The notes under the pieces: model-generated | Database searches by the model: none | Told to the model about the DNA's origin: nothing | What the model saw: the letters and a program-made list of their open reading frames with translations, nothing else | Position numbers and translations under genes: made by a program | Shown: piece after piece, positions 51,474-61,922 of the stretch | Numbering within the stretch: the first letter of the stretch is position 1 | Layout: every line of letters begins with the position of its first letter | DNA from: Ensifer sesbaniae | GTDB taxonomy: Bacteria; Pseudomonadota; Alphaproteobacteria; Rhizobiales; Rhizobiaceae | Length of the DNA: 64,000 bases | Direction: 5' to 3' | Assembly (NCBI RefSeq): GCF_013283665.1 | Contig: NZ_JABEKU010000001.1 | Coordinates: 1,302,001-1,366,000, forward strand

Positions 51474-52454
51474 TCAGCGGCCGGCGATCCGGCGCTTTCC
51501 CAGTGCCGGTCCAATCACCTCGATCCGGTTGGTCCAGATGTAGCCGGAAAACCCCGGCGGGACCAATTCCAGATCCTGCATCGTATCGATCCCGGCGGTG
51601 AAGTCGCCGCCGTGATAGGGGCCGAGCAGGATGATCTCGCTTCCGGCCGCTTTCATGCGTTCGGAGAAGCGATCGGGCCAACCCCACAGGAAGTGCGCAT
51701 AGTTGCCGGGTACGACGACGAGAGTGTTCTTGCAGGCCTCCGGCATGAGACCCATCCAGCCGTAACCGAGATACCGGGTGAGGCACGCCATCGTCGACGT
51801 CCGGTCATAGCCGCGCGTGCCGTCCAGTTGCTTCAGCGTCTCACGCGTCGGCTCCTCGCCGCCATAGACTCCGAACACAGCCTCTCGCCATTGCGGCTGC
51901 GCTTCGATCAGCGTTGCAAGTGCCGCGCCTTCTTCGGCGCGCCGGCTCTTGAAGTTGATGAGGAACTTGCGGTCGGGCAGGGAAGTCAAGACCTCGTCCA
52001 GCGTCGGCATCTGGCCGACACCCTTGCCGCGGAAGGGGAACGTCTTGCCGCCATCGGCCGTATAGCCGTAGCCGATATCGAGACCCTTCAGCGTCGTCAT
52101 CGGCGTCTCTTCGGTCACGCCCTTGGCTTCGGTCCGGCAATCGAGCGTCCAGTCGTGGAATACGGCGAATTGCTTGTCCGGCGTCAGATGCACGTCGAGT
52201 TCGACGACGTCAGCCCCGGCGTCGAAGGCCGCCTGCATCGAGGTGATCGTGTTTTCAAGATAGGGATGCCGCGGCGTGTCGATGATCGTTGCCGTGCAGG
52301 TGTCGTTGCCGACATTCGTTTTTGGATAGGTCTGATGGACGCCTCGGTGTGCGAGCAGGTTCGCCGCGCCCGGCGGCGGCGTGACAAACAGCGACGTGTT
52401 CATCAGCCAGACAATGGCGGCAAACAGCGCAATAGCGGCAAGGGCCTTCTTCAT
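51474..52454 (-). CDS. Exported glycerophosphodiester phosphodiesterase
   Basis: This 326-residue protein has an N-terminal signal or anchor helix (KKALAAIALFAAIVWLM). The GDPD domain starts with the catalytic LLAHRGVHQTYPK (His near 41), followed by LENTITSMQAAFDAGADVVE and VHLTPDKQFAVFHDWTLD, seen as LDVHLTPD and FHDWTLDC. It would hydrolyse glycerophosphodiesters from lipid breakdown outside the cytoplasm. An upstream in-frame extension to 52553 lacks a signal and is not favoured. Confidence 0.88.
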   Translation of the reverse strand: MKKALAAIALFAAIVWLMNTSLFVTPPPGAANLLAHRGVHQTYPKTNVGNDTCTATIIDTPRHPYLENTITSMQAAFDAGADVVELDVHLTPDKQFAVFHDWTLDCRTEAKGVTEETPMTTLKGLDIGYGYTADGGKTFPFRGKGVGQMPTLDEVLTSLPDRKFLINFKSRRAEEGAALATLIEAQPQWREAVFGVYGGEEPTRETLKQLDGTRGYDRTSTMACLTRYLGYGWMGLMPEACKNTLVVVPGNYAHFLWGWPDRFSERMKAAGSEIILLGPYHGGDFTAGIDTMQDLELVPPGFSGYIWTNRIEVIGPALGKRRIAGR

Positions 52455-52630
52455 CCCGATTCTCCTCTTGAAGTCGGGATTACTCGATAATGTGGCGCAA
52501 CGATGATCGTGCACGTATCGCGTGCGTGTCGCGGATTGCGAACAATGTGTCACCCGCGCGCGCGATTGACCCTTAGCCAGGCCCTGTGAGACGTAGCTAT
52601 CGCTGATTTTTTGCGATCCGGAGAGAAGAA

Positions 52631-53629
52631 ATGCCGCAGCTTGTCGAGGGGAAATGGGTCAAGGGCGACGTTGCGGCGAGCGAGATGAAGGGCGGCGCAT
52701 TTCACCGGGAACCGACGCGCTTTCACCGCTGGATCACGCCAGACGGAAGCCCGGGCCCGAATGGCCAGCCGGCTCTGCCGGCCGAGGCTGGGCGCTACCG
52801 CCTGTTCGTTTCCTATCTCTGCCCCTGGGCCTCGCGCACGATCGCTTTCAGAAACCTCAAGGGATTGCAGCAGATCATCGGGCTTACGGTGGCCAACCCG
52901 GTTCTCGGCGAGGATGGCTGGACCTATGACGAGCCCGTCGATGCCGGCGAGCGCGTCGGCAAGATCCGCTTTCATCATGAACTCTATGTGGCGAGCGACC
53001 CGACCTATACCGGCAAGGTCTCTGTTCCGGTTCTCTGGGATATGCAGGAGGGGCGGATCGTCAACAACGAGTCCGCAGACATCATCCGTATCCTGAACGC
53101 AGCCTTCGATCACCTGACCGGCAACCGGCTCGATTTCTATCCGGAGGCGCTGCGCAGCGAGATCGATCGCTGGAACGGCCCGATCTACGAACGGGTCAAC
53201 AACGGCGTCTACCGGTGCGGCTTTGCGAAGACGCAGGAACCCTATGATGAGGCGGTGGCGAGCCTGTTCGGCATGCTCGACGGGCTTGATGCGCACCTTG
53301 CGGCCAACCGGTACCTCGCCGGCGAGTACCTGACCGAGGCCGACATCCGCCTGTTCGTCACCCTGGTGCGCTTCGATGCGGCCTATCACGGCGCCTTCAA
53401 ATGCAACATCCGTCGGATCGAAGACTACCCGGCGTTGTCGAACTACTTGCGCGAAATCTATCAATGGCCGGGCATCCGCGAGAGCGTGCGCATCGATCAC
53501 ATCAAGCGCGGTTACTACGGCATTGCCCACATCAATCCGACCCGTATTGTTGCCGCTGGCCCAATCCTGGACTTCGATCGCCCGCATGACCGTGCTCGCC
53601 TGGGGGGCCGAGGGATCATTGGTGGCTAG
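52631..53629 (+). CDS. Glutathionyl-hydroquinone reductase (GST superfamily)
   Basis: This 332-residue enzyme reduces glutathionyl-hydroquinones and protects against quinones. It matches the YqjG/PcpF group: catalytic Cys64 in SYLCPWASRT, the SVPVLWDMQEGRIVNNES glutathione-site region near 135-150, and a GST C-terminal domain with YLTEADIRLFVTLVRFD. AGAGAAGAA precedes the ATG. It is a single gene between divergent and downstream promoters. Confidence 0.93.
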   Translation: MPQLVEGKWVKGDVAASEMKGGAFHREPTRFHRWITPDGSPGPNGQPALPAEAGRYRLFVSYLCPWASRTIAFRNLKGLQQIIGLTVANPVLGEDGWTYDEPVDAGERVGKIRFHHELYVASDPTYTGKVSVPVLWDMQEGRIVNNESADIIRILNAAFDHLTGNRLDFYPEALRSEIDRWNGPIYERVNNGVYRCGFAKTQEPYDEAVASLFGMLDGLDAHLAANRYLAGEYLTEADIRLFVTLVRFDAAYHGAFKCNIRRIEDYPALSNYLREIYQWPGIRESVRIDHIKRGYYGIAHINPTRIVAAGPILDFDRPHDRARLGGRGIIGG

Positions 53630-53961
53630 GCTGTTCCTCAGCAATTGCTAAGGAACCAAATCTATGAGGGGCCACAAAGAGCCCATTGCCAATCGATTGA
53701 AGCTTCCTAGATTAATGGAAGTTCTGATGGATAGGAGCCCGATGGCGGCTGGCCTGACGAATATCCGGCGACGCAAGCACGAGGAGCCTGACGCGCCCGC
53801 TGGATGCCGTGAGGCCACGCCCGAGCCGGTTCTCGCCGCTTCGGGACGCGCCGCGTCTGTTCCCAATGCGCGCCGGCGCATCTCCTCGAAGCCCCGAACG
53901 AGCCGACCCTTCGCATCTCTCATGCACCAGGACACGTCTGTAGGTCTGGTAGGGGTGGGAT
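53630..53961. other. Intergenic region upstream of cfa
   Basis: About 330 bp. Open frames exist on both strands but they lack ribosome-binding sites and family features, and the plus-strand one would run into cfa. The segment around 53630-53720 is A+T-richer and a likely promoter area for cfa. TAGGGGTGGGA just before 53962 is the cfa ribosome-binding site. Confidence 0.4.
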
Positions 53962-55269
53962 ATGAATGCAGCATTGTTGACTTTGCTTCGTCGCCTGGTG
54001 CGCAACGGCAACCTGACGGTGACTTTTTCTTCCGGCGAACAGGTCATTCTGGGTGACGGCACCGGAAAACCGGCATCGATCCGCATCGTCGATGCAGAGG
54101 CGGAGAAAGCGATCGTCCGGGACCCGGGCCTTCGCTTCGGTGAGATGTACATGGACGGGCGCGTCGTCATCGAAAGAGGTGACATCTTCGACGTGCTTTC
54201 GATCGTCAAGGACAATGGGCTGGAGAATGCGGCAACCTTTGCGAACACGCTGACGGCCCTGCAGCATGTCTTGCGCCAGCAGGTGCGCAGCCGCATGCCT
54301 GTCAACCGCAACCGGCACAATGTTGCGCATCATTACGATCTCGACCGCAAGCTCTTCAACCTGTTCCTCGATGAGGATTGGCAATATTCCTGCGCCTATT
54401 TCCAGCCGCGGGGCATCTCGCTCGATGCGGCCCAGCTTGCCAAGAAACGGCATATCGCCGCGAAGCTTCTGCTGGAGCCGGGGCAGAAAGTGCTGGAAGT
54501 CGGTTCTGGCTGGGGCGGAATGGCCATGTACCTGGCCGAATCCTCCGGGGTGGAGGTCACCGGCATCACGCTCAGCGAGGAGCAGCTCAAGGTGTCCCGT
54601 GATCGCGCCGCCCGGCGCGGGCTTTCCGATCGCGTCCGCTTCGAACTGCAGGACTACCGCACCATGCAGGACCGGCAGTTCGATCGCATCGTCTCCGTTG
54701 GTATGTTCGAGCATGTCGGCATCGGCAATTACGGAAATTTCTTCAGCAAGATGAAGGAGTTGCTGAAGCCTGAAGGTGTCATGCTGCTGCATTCGATCGG
54801 CCAGGTCTACAAGCCCTGGGCAACCAATCCATGGATCGAGAAATACATCTTCCCCGGCGGTTACATTCCCGCTCTTTCCGAGGTTCTGCCATCGGTCGAG
54901 CGGATGCGGCTCCTGGTGAAGGATATCGAGATCCTGCCGATGCACTATGCCTGGACCTTGCGCGCCTGGCGGGAGCGGTTTGTCGCCCGCCGCGAAGAGG
55001 CGGTGCGGCTCTATGACGAACGCTTCTTCCGCATGTGGGAATTCTATCTGGCGGCTTCCGAAACGGCCTTCCTCTACGACAAGCACTTCGTCTTCCAGCT
55101 CCAGCTTTCGCCTTCTCTCGATGCCGTGCCGGTCTCCCGCGGTTACATCGAGGAGCGGGAGCGGCAATTGATCGAGTTCGAGAAACGCCGGCCGCCACTC
55201 GAACCGGTCAACAATTGGGATGAAGCGCCGCCGGAAGAACATATCGAGCCGGCTGCAATCGCGGTCTGA
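53962..55269 (+). CDS. cfa: Cyclopropane-fatty-acyl-phospholipid synthase
   Basis: This 435-residue S-adenosylmethionine-dependent enzyme adds a methylene bridge across the double bond of membrane phospholipid acyl chains. The SAM-binding motif is [15 protein letters not shown] near 180-195. The N-terminal 120 residues are the lipid-binding domain. [10 protein letters not shown] near 245 and [14 protein letters not shown] near 293 are typical. Ensifer carries more than one cfa gene; which paralogue this is cannot be told here. Confidence 0.95.
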   Translation: MNAALLTLLRRLVRNGNLTVTFSSGEQVILGDGTGKPASIRIVDAEAEKAIVRDPGLRFGEMYMDGRVVIERGDIFDVLSIVKDNGLENAATFANTLTALQHVLRQQVRSRMPVNRNRHNVAHHYDLDRKLFNLFLDEDWQYSCAYFQPRGISLDAAQLAKKRHIAAKLLLEPGQKVLEVGSGWGGMAMYLAESSGVEVTGITLSEEQLKVSRDRAARRGLSDRVRFELQDYRTMQDRQFDRIVSVGMFEHVGIGNYGNFFSKMKELLKPEGVMLLHSIGQVYKPWATNPWIEKYIFPGGYIPALSEVLPSVERMRLLVKDIEILPMHYAWTLRAWRERFVARREEAVRLYDERFFRMWEFYLAASETAFLYDKHFVFQLQLSPSLDAVPVSRGYIEERERQLIEFEKRRPPLEPVNNWDEAPPEEHIEPAAIAV

Positions 55270-55286
55270 TCCAAGGCCATCTCCGC

Positions 55287-55302
55287 GGCCCCACAGGGGG
55301 CC
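55287..55302 (+). terminator. Possible weak terminator after cfa
   Basis: GGCCCC and GGGGCC form a 6-bp GC stem 18 bp after the cfa stop. No good T-run follows, so termination here would be weak. Confidence 0.35.
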
Positions 55303-55407
55303 AGGGGTTCCGATCTTCTGTGGAGTTCCGGATTTCCTCCGAAGGCCTTCACTTGGCCTGGAAGCTCTGCGCCTTTATGGTCGCGAACCAAACGAACTGC
55401 CTGTTTC

Positions 55408-55460
55408 CCTGGATCGGCTGCGATCCAGGGACAAAACGTGCAGCGCTTCGAAGCGCTGCA
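55408..55460 (+). promoter_or_regulatory. Two adjacent hairpins in the tex leader
   Basis: CCTGGATCG/CGATCCAGG (55408-55416 and 55421-55429) make a 9-bp stem with a 4-base loop. Ten bases later the 22-bp perfect palindrome 55439-55460 begins (half-site TGCAGCGCTTC). The second structure ends 18 bases before the tex start, close to its ribosome-binding site GGAAAG, so the RNA structures could tune translation, or the palindrome could be a protein site. Confidence 0.5.
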
Positions 55461-55478
55461 GGAAAGACGGAACTCCCC

Positions 55479-57785
55479 ATGGCCAGCCCCGCAAAACCTA
55501 TCGCCGCCATCATCGCCAGCGAAATCAAGGCAACAGCTTCTCAGGTTACCGCCGCTGTCGAGTTGCTGGACGAGGGGGCAACGGTGCCGTTCATCGCGCG
55601 TTACCGCAAGGAAGTGACCGGCGGGCTCGACGATACGCAACTGCGTGTGCTGTCGGAGCGGCTGACCTACTTGCGCGAACTCGAGGCACGCCGGGCGTCG
55701 ATCCTCGAATCGATCCGCGGGCAGGGCAAGCTGACCGACGAACTCGAAGCCAAGATCGCCGCCGTCGAAACCAAAGCCGAGCTCGAAGACATCTATCTGC
55801 CCTATAAGCCGAAGCGCCGCACCAAGGCGGAGATCGCCCGCGAGCGTGGCCTCGGACCGCTGGCCGAAGCGATCCTTGCCGATCGCTCCATGGCGCCGGC
55901 CGATCGCGCAACCGCCTTCCTGTCCGCCGAGGTCGTCGATGTGAAGGCGGCGCTCGATGGTGCCCGCGACATCATTGCCGAAGGCATGACCGAAAACGCC
56001 GACTTGCTTGGCCGCCTGCGCAACCACATGAAGGGCGCCGCCTTCCTGCGCGCAAAGGTGGTCGAGGGCAAACAGGAAGCCGGCGCCAAGTTCTCGGACT
56101 ACTTCGACCACTCCGAGCGTTGGGCGACGACGCCCAGCCACCGGGCGCTGGCGATGCTGCGCGGTTGGAACGAGGAGGTGCTTTCCGTCGACATCGTCGT
56201 CGATCAGGACGATACCTCGCCGGTCAAGCCGGTCGAGCGCATGATCGCCGCCGCCTACAATGTCGGCGCTCATCTGCCGGGTGACAAATGGCTGGCCGAG
56301 ATGATCGGCTGGACCTGGCGCGTGAAGCTCTCCATGTCGCTGTCGCTCGACCTGATGCGCGAACTGCGCGAGCGCGCCGAGGAGGAGGCGATCCACGTCT
56401 TTGCCCGCAACCTCAAGGACCTGCTGCTTGCCGCACCCGCGGGATCGCGGGCGACGATGGGGCTTGATCCGGGCATCCGCACCGGCGTCAAGGTCGCCGT
56501 GGTCGACGGCACCGGCAAACTCCTCGAAACGACGACCGTCTACCCGTTCCCGCCGAAAAACGACATTCGCGGAACGCAGGCCGAGCTCGCCTCGCTGATC
56601 CGCAAGCACAAGGTGGAACTGATCGCGATCGGCAACGGCACGGGTAGCCGCGAGACCGAAAAGCTGGTTGCCGACATGCTGCAGCAACTGCCTGCGCCGA
56701 AGCCGACCAAGGTCATCGTCTCTGAGGCCGGAGCATCGGTTTACTCGGCCTCCGAAACCGCCGCCCTGGAGTTCCCCGGCCTCGACGTTTCTCTGCGCGG
56801 TGCCGTTTCAATCGCCCGTCGCCTGCAGGATCCGCTGGCCGAACTCGTGAAGATCGAGCCGAAATCGATCGGCGTCGGCCAATACCAGCACGATGTCGAC
56901 CAGTCGAAGCTCAGCCGCTCGCTCGATGCGGTGGTGGAAGATGCGGTGAATGCCGTCGGCGTCGACGTCAACACGGCGTCTGCCCCACTGCTCGCCCGTG
57001 TTTCCGGTCTCGGCAAGTCCTCGGCCGAGGCGATCGTGGCGCATCGCGACGCGACCGGGCCGTTTGAAAGCCGCAAGGAGCTGTTGAAGGTGCCGCGGCT
57101 CGGCGCGCGCACCTTCGAACAGTGCGCGGGCTTCCTGCGTATCCCGAACGGCAAGGAGCCGCTCGACGCCTCCTCGGTGCATCCGGAAGCCTATGGCGTT
57201 GCCAAGAAGATCGTTGCAGCCTGCGGCCGCGACGTGCGCGCGCTGATGGGCGACAGCGCTGCATTGAAGAAGCTCGATCCGAGGACCTTCGTGGACGAAC
57301 GGTTCGGCCTGCCGACCGTCAAGGACATCCTGGCCGAACTTGAAAAGCCGGGCCGTGACCCGCGCCCGAGCTTTAAGACGGCGACCTTCGCCGAGGGTGT
57401 CGACGACATCAAGGACCTGAAGGTCGGCATGCAGCTCGAGGGCACCGTTACCAACGTTGCGGCCTTTGGCGCCTTCATCGATATCGGCGTGCACCAGGAC
57501 GGGCTTGTTCACGTGTCGCAACTGGCGGACCGCTTCATCAAGGATCCGCACGAAGTGGTGAAAGCCGGAGACGTCGTGACCGTCCGCGTCACCGAGGTGG
57601 ACGTTGCCCGCAAGCGCATCGGCTTGACGATGCGAAAGGACGGCGGCGCCGAGTCTGGCCGTGAGGCGCGTGGAAGTGCACCGAACGGCGGCAACCGCGG
57701 CGCGCCCGTGCGTCAGCAGAAGCCGCAAGCGCCATCGCAAGGCGCCTTTGGGGCGGCCTTGATGGAAGCGATGAAGCGCAAATAG
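55479..57785 (+). CDS. Tex-family RNA-binding transcription accessory protein
   Basis: This 768-residue cytoplasmic nucleic-acid-binding protein has an N-terminal helix-turn-helix region ([20 protein letters not shown] at about 23-42), a YqgF/RuvC-like domain with [15 protein letters not shown] near 328-342, a helix-hairpin-helix region ([16 protein letters not shown] near 515), and a C-terminal S1 domain ([20 protein letters not shown] near 650). The tail is Gly/Ala/Arg-rich. The start at 55479 is the first that gives the family N-terminus; the frame extends further upstream through the hairpins. Confidence 0.95.
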   Translation: MASPAKPIAAIIASEIKATASQVTAAVELLDEGATVPFIARYRKEVTGGLDDTQLRVLSERLTYLRELEARRASILESIRGQGKLTDELEAKIAAVETKAELEDIYLPYKPKRRTKAEIARERGLGPLAEAILADRSMAPADRATAFLSAEVVDVKAALDGARDIIAEGMTENADLLGRLRNHMKGAAFLRAKVVEGKQEAGAKFSDYFDHSERWATTPSHRALAMLRGWNEEVLSVDIVVDQDDTSPVKPVERMIAAAYNVGAHLPGDKWLAEMIGWTWRVKLSMSLSLDLMRELRERAEEEAIHVFARNLKDLLLAAPAGSRATMGLDPGIRTGVKVAVVDGTGKLLETTTVYPFPPKNDIRGTQAELASLIRKHKVELIAIGNGTGSRETEKLVADMLQQLPAPKPTKVIVSEAGASVYSASETAALEFPGLDVSLRGAVSIARRLQDPLAELVKIEPKSIGVGQYQHDVDQSKLSRSLDAVVEDAVNAVGVDVNTASAPLLARVSGLGKSSAEAIVAHRDATGPFESRKELLKVPRLGARTFEQCAGFLRIPNGKEPLDASSVHPEAYGVAKKIVAACGRDVRALMGDSAALKKLDPRTFVDERFGLPTVKDILAELEKPGRDPRPSFKTATFAEGVDDIKDLKVGMQLEGTVTNVAAFGAFIDIGVHQDGLVHVSQLADRFIKDPHEVVKAGDVVTVRVTEVDVARKRIGLTMRKDGGAESGREARGSAPNGGNRGAPVRQQKPQAPSQGAFGAALMEAMKRK

Positions 57786-57796
57786 CAGCGCCTCTA

Positions 57797-57818
57797 TCGG
57801 GGCGCTCCGGCGCCCCGA
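57797..57818 (+). terminator. Probable terminator of tex
   Basis: TCGGGGCG and CGCCCCGA form an 8-bp GC stem with a 6-base loop 12 bp after the tex stop. The following sequence is not T-rich, so it may act with Rho or only as a 3' end structure. Confidence 0.5.
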
Positions 57819-57989
57819 GGGACAGTCTATAATTTAGATAATTGTAATAATATCGGCTTTCCGCCATACTCTCTTCATCGTGGCACGTGCATTTTGTGAG
57901 CAATGTGCCGATCGAGCAGCCGGATCGACGGCGGAAAAGGTCAGCGGAAACTCCTCCTCCGCCGGGCATCCGGTGAAAGGAGTTGCGTG

Positions 57990-58307
57990 ATGGTACGCAA
58001 GGTGATCCGCGGCTTCGCGCTGGCCGCTCTTCTGGCGGCAGGTGTGACGGCGCGCCCGGTTCCGGCAGTTTCGCAAGCGCCCATAAATTGCGCTAACCGA
58101 TCCGAGGTGATCGAGTTTCTGGCGCGACAATATCGAGAGAAACCAGCCGCGACGGCGCTCATCAATCCTCAGGCGATCATGGAAGTCTACGCAGCCGACA
58201 ACGGCAGCTGGACACTGATCGTCACCGACGTCAACGGCCGCAGCTGCGTCATCCTTGCGGGCAAGAGTTGGGAAGCTCTGCCGCCGCTGCCGGTTCCAAA
58301 AGCATAG
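57990..58307 (+). CDS. Small secreted hypothetical protein (105 aa)
   Basis: From the ATG at 57990, which follows AAAGGAG, the protein has a signal peptide (MVRKVIRGFALAALLAAGVT, cut near AVS|QAP). The mature part is about 75 residues, with two Cys (INCANRSEV and GRSCVILAG) that may form a disulfide, and a beta-rich end (NGSWTLIVTDVNGRSC, ending LPPLPVPKA). Similar small exported proteins are common in rhizobia, but I do not recognise a named family. Confidence 0.7.
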   Translation: MVRKVIRGFALAALLAAGVTARPVPAVSQAPINCANRSEVIEFLARQYREKPAATALINPQAIMEVYAADNGSWTLIVTDVNGRSCVILAGKSWEALPPLPVPKA

Positions 58308-58352
58308 CCGGCCGCGCCGTACCGTGCGCGGCCTCTCGCCGGTTGGGACCCC

Positions 58353-59666
58353 TCAGAGGGGCCGGCCGATACTGGAATAGGCAAAGCCGTGCTTGGCGAC
58401 CTCGTCCTGGCGGTAGATGTTCCTGAGGTCGACGAGCACAGGCTTCTTCATCGCCGCTTTCAGGCGGCGGAAGTCCAGCGCCCGAAACTCGTTCCATTCC
58501 GTAACGATCACCAGCGCATCGGCCTCGTTGGCCGCCTCGTAGGGATCGCCGGCGTAATCGATACCGTCGATGATCTTCTTGGCGTTCTCCATGCCTTCCG
58601 GGTCGTAGCCGACAATGTGGGCGCCGGCATCCTGCAGCGTCTGCACGATGGCGATCGCCGGGCTGTCGCGCATGTCGTCGGTGTTCGGCTTGAAGGTGAG
58701 GCCGAGGATCGCGATCTTGTGGCCGCGCACGTCGCCGCCGGCCGCCGCGATCACCTTGCGCCCCATCGCCCGCTTGCGGTTGTCGTTGATCGCAACCGTG
58801 GTCTCGACGAGGCGCACGGGCGCGTCATGGTCCTGGGCGGTCTTGACCAGGGCCAGCGTGTCCTTCGGGAAGCACGAGCCGCCGTAGCCGGGGCCGGCAT
58901 GCAGGAACTTCGAGCCGATGCGGCCGTCGAGGCCGATGCCGCGGGCGACGTCCTGGACATTGGCGCCGACCTTTTCGCAGAGATCGGCCATCTCGTTGAT
59001 GAAGGTGATCTTCATCGCCAGGAAGGCATTGCCGGCATACTTGATCAGCTCGGAGGTGCGGCGCGACGTGAAGACGAGCGGCGACTGGTTGAGATAGAGC
59101 GGCCGGTAAACCTCGGTCATGACGTCGCGCGCCCGCTCGTCATCGCCGGCAACGCCGATGACGATGCGGTCAGGCCGCTTGAAGTCCTCGATCGCCGCCC
59201 CCTCGCGCAGGAATTCCGGATTGGAGACGACGGCGAAATCGGCGCCGGGATTGGTCTCGCGAATGATGCGCTCGACCTCGTCGCCCGTGCCGACCGGAAC
59301 GGTGGACTTGGTGACGATGACGGTGAAGCCCTGGAGATTGGCGGCGATCTCGCGGGCCGCCGCATACACATAGGACAGGTCCGCATGACCGTCGCCGCGG
59401 CGGGAAGGGGTGCCGACCGCGATGAAGATCACGTCGCTGTCGGCGACGGCGGCAACGAGATCGGTGGTGAACGACAGCCGGCCCGAGGCGACGTTGCTGG
59501 CGACCAGCTGGTCGAGGCCGGGTTCGAAGATCGGGATTCGCCCCTGCATCAGCGCGTCGATCTTGCTCTCATCCTTGTCGAGGCAAACGACGTCATGACC
59601 GAAATCCGCAAAACACACACCGGAAACGAGGCCCACATAGCCGGCGCCGATCATCGTGATTTTCAT
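58353..59666 (-). CDS. rkpK: UDP-glucose 6-dehydrogenase
   Basis: This 437-residue enzyme oxidises UDP-glucose to UDP-glucuronate with two NAD. The N-terminal dinucleotide motif is GAGYVGLVSG near 7-16. The catalytic Cys265 lies in GYGGSCFPKDT. The C-terminal UDP-binding domain has GLTFKPNTDDMRDSPA. In Sinorhizobium meliloti the pair rkpK/lpsL supplies UDP-glucuronate and UDP-galacturonate for K-antigen and lipopolysaccharide; the same pair is present here in the same order on one strand. The start at 59666 is the family start. Confidence 0.95.
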   Translation of the reverse strand: MKITMIGAGYVGLVSGVCFADFGHDVVCLDKDESKIDALMQGRIPIFEPGLDQLVASNVASGRLSFTTDLVAAVADSDVIFIAVGTPSRRGDGHADLSYVYAAAREIAANLQGFTVIVTKSTVPVGTGDEVERIIRETNPGADFAVVSNPEFLREGAAIEDFKRPDRIVIGVAGDDERARDVMTEVYRPLYLNQSPLVFTSRRTSELIKYAGNAFLAMKITFINEMADLCEKVGANVQDVARGIGLDGRIGSKFLHAGPGYGGSCFPKDTLALVKTAQDHDAPVRLVETTVAINDNRKRAMGRKVIAAAGGDVRGHKIAILGLTFKPNTDDMRDSPAIAIVQTLQDAGAHIVGYDPEGMENAKKIIDGIDYAGDPYEAANEADALVIVTEWNEFRALDFRRLKAAMKKPVLVDLRNIYRQDEVAKHGFAYSSIGRPL

Positions 59667-59735
59667 AGGCTCTTTCCTTCGTTGTCTGGCGAGCTCTTGT
59701 CGGTGAACGCGCAAACCCTGCCGGTTCGCACGTGC

Positions 59736-60785
59736 TTATGCCTGCGAGGCCGAGGATCCGGCTTTGCCGTCGACATTGTAGTATTCCTCATACCAGGCGG
59801 CAAAGCGCGCCACGCCTTCTTCCACCGGGATCGAGGGTTTGAAATCGGTCAATGCCTCGAGCAGATCGGGAGAGGCATAGGTGCGCGGCACGTCGCCCTG
59901 CTGCATCGGCAGCATGTTGCGCAGCGCCGGTTTGCCGACCGCCTTCTCGACCGTCTCGACGAAGGTCATCAGCTCGACCGGCTGGCCGCCGCCGACATTG
60001 ACGACCCGGAACGGCCCCTGGCGCGACAGCGTGTCCTCGGCCCTCTCGGACGGCACGCGGTTTTCTTCCGCCGGCGCCACTTGCGAGAGCCGGAGAATGC
60101 CTTCGACGAGGTCGTCGATGTAGGTGAAGTCGCGGCTCATGCGGCCTTCGCCGTAGATGTCGATCGGCTGTCCCTTGTGAATGGCGTCGACGAACTTGAA
60201 CAGCGCCATGTCGGGCCGGCCCCAGGGACCATAGACGGTGAAGAAGCGGAAGGCCGTGGTCGGAACCTTGTAGAGATGGGCATAGCTGTGCGCCATCAGC
60301 TCCATCGATTTCTTCGTGGCGGCATAGAGCGTCATCGGCTCATCGGCGCGATCGGTTTCCGCAAACGGGATCTTCTCGTTGGCGCCGTAGATCGACGACG
60401 TCGAGGCGAGCATCAGGTGCTTCGGGCCGAGTTCGCGCGCCAGTTCCAGGATGTTCCACGAACCGAAGAGGTTGGAATCGACATAGGCCTTGGGATTTTC
60501 GAGGCTGTAGCGCACGCCGGCCTGGGCCGCGAGGTGGATGATGACCTCGGGCTCGGCAATCTCCGCCGCATGGTTCAGCGCCGCGCGGTCTTCGAGCATG
60601 CCGACGACGGCCTTGAAGCCGTTCGATCGGGACAGGATTGCATGCCGGCGCTGCTTCAGCGTGACATCGTAATAGGGCGTCATGCCGTCGAAGCCGACCA
60701 CGAAATGTCCTTCGTCGATCAATCGCTTGGCGAGATGAAAACCGATGAAGCCCGCGGTGCCGGTGATGAGGTAGCGCACGACCAT
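59736..60785 (-). CDS. lpsL: UDP-glucuronate 4-epimerase
   Basis: This 349-residue short-chain dehydrogenase/epimerase interconverts UDP-glucuronate and UDP-galacturonate. NAD-binding motif [13 protein letters not shown] is near 8-20, the Ser of the triad is in ASTSSIYG near 125-132, and YAATKK near 150 contains the Tyr and Lys. It lies 69 bp upstream of rkpK on the same strand and probably shares its transcript. In S. meliloti this gene is called lpsL and affects LPS and symbiosis. The name rests on gene order and family and is likely but not proven. Confidence 0.92.
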   Translation of the reverse strand: MVVRYLITGTAGFIGFHLAKRLIDEGHFVVGFDGMTPYYDVTLKQRRHAILSRSNGFKAVVGMLEDRAALNHAAEIAEPEVIIHLAAQAGVRYSLENPKAYVDSNLFGSWNILELARELGPKHLMLASTSSIYGANEKIPFAETDRADEPMTLYAATKKSMELMAHSYAHLYKVPTTAFRFFTVYGPWGRPDMALFKFVDAIHKGQPIDIYGEGRMSRDFTYIDDLVEGILRLSQVAPAEENRVPSERAEDTLSRQGPFRVVNVGGGQPVELMTFVETVEKAVGKPALRNMLPMQQGDVPRTYASPDLLEALTDFKPSIPVEEGVARFAAWYEEYYNVDGKAGSSASQA

Positions 60786-60963
60786 GTCCCCAGATTGTGT
60801 TGTCAGGGCGTTCTTACGAAGAAAGCCGCGCAATGGAAAGTCGAAACCATCACTCCGATGGTCGGTCCAGCCCCTGTTGCAGCGCGGAGAGGACCGACAT
60901 CGCGTGTCCCGCATATTGGCTGATCCGGCGCTCGTGGATGGCTTGGATCGGCAAGGCGTTCTA

Positions 60964-61707
60964 TCAATAGGCCGGGGGCAGGCCGCCATTGGCAGCGCTC
61001 GCCATGGGCACGCCGGCGGCCGGCTCCGTCATCGGCGGTTCGGCCTGCAGTACCACGACACGCGAGTCGAGCGGCACGCGGCTGTAGAGATCGATGATAT
61101 CGGGGTTGAAGAGACGGATGCAGCCGCTCGACACGGCCTTGCCGATCGACCAGGCCTCGGTCGTGCCGTGGATGCGGAACAGCGTGTCGCGGTTGCCCTG
61201 GAAGAGATAAAGCGCGCGCGGTCCAAGCGGGTTGCGCACACCCGGCTCCATCCCGCCGGCAAGCGGGCCGTAGCGCTCGGGCTCGCGCGCCACCATGTCC
61301 TGCGTCGGCGTCCAGCGCGGCCATTCGGCCTTGCGCGCAATGCGCGCCTCGCCCGCGAATTCCAGGCCGGCCTTGCCGACACCGATGCCGTAGCGCATCG
61401 CCATGCCGCCATCCTGGACGAGGTAGAGGAAGCGGTTCTGCGTATCGATCACGATCGTGCCCGGCGGCTCATGCGTCTGATAGGCGACCTGCTGGCGCAG
61501 ATATCGCTTGTCGACCATGCTGATATCGATCGCGTCCAGCGGGAACTTTTCGTTGGGCAGCGGCCCGTACATCGCCACATAGTGTGGATCCGGTCCCTTC
61601 GGCTTGGCCGGCCCCGACGTGGTGACGCAACTGGCGAGCGTCGAGGTGGCGAGAAGAAGGGCGAAGAGCTGCGCCAGGCGGCCGGCGCTGTTCCGGGACA
61701 CACACAT
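60964..61707 (-). CDS. L,D-transpeptidase (YkuD) lipoprotein
   Basis: This 247-residue envelope protein has a signal sequence with lipobox LASC near residues 21-24, so it is likely a lipoprotein. The YkuD domain fills about 75-220 and contains the catalytic motif [10 protein letters not shown]...SSGCIRL, with His near 187 and Cys near 203. It would cross-link peptidoglycan by 3-3 bonds or attach proteins to it. Two starts are possible (61707 and 61737); the shorter gives the better signal. It is divergent from recO. Confidence 0.92.
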   Translation of the reverse strand: MCVSRNSAGRLAQLFALLLATSTLASCVTTSGPAKPKGPDPHYVAMYGPLPNEKFPLDAIDISMVDKRYLRQQVAYQTHEPPGTIVIDTQNRFLYLVQDGGMAMRYGIGVGKAGLEFAGEARIARKAEWPRWTPTQDMVAREPERYGPLAGGMEPGVRNPLGPRALYLFQGNRDTLFRIHGTTEAWSIGKAVSSGCIRLFNPDIIDLYSRVPLDSRVVVLQAEPPMTEPAAGVPMASAANGGLPPAY

Positions 61708-61922
61708 AATGAAAATTTTGATCCTGCTGATTGTCATTTTGGGCGGGAGGCACGGCTTTTGCCGCTCTTCCGTTCTAATGTCAAAGACGGCGTCCGGGCG
61801 GCGACAGCATGTCGCAAATGAGGCAACCAATGAGTGTGACCGAAAGGCGACACTCGGCCGCGTCGCGCTTGTCCTCGCAACATAGCTTGATCCGCTTTCG
61901 ACCGCGGGTGTATGCCATATCC

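Noticed and set aside
53664-54056. Open frames on both strands upstream of cfa
   Set aside because: There is no ribosome-binding site; the plus-strand frame overlaps the cfa start out of frame, and the product is low-complexity.
58389-60923. Open frame of more than 840 codons on the plus strand across rkpK and lpsL
   Set aside because: It spans two well-identified minus-strand genes and their spacer and has no ribosome-binding site; it is a composition artefact.
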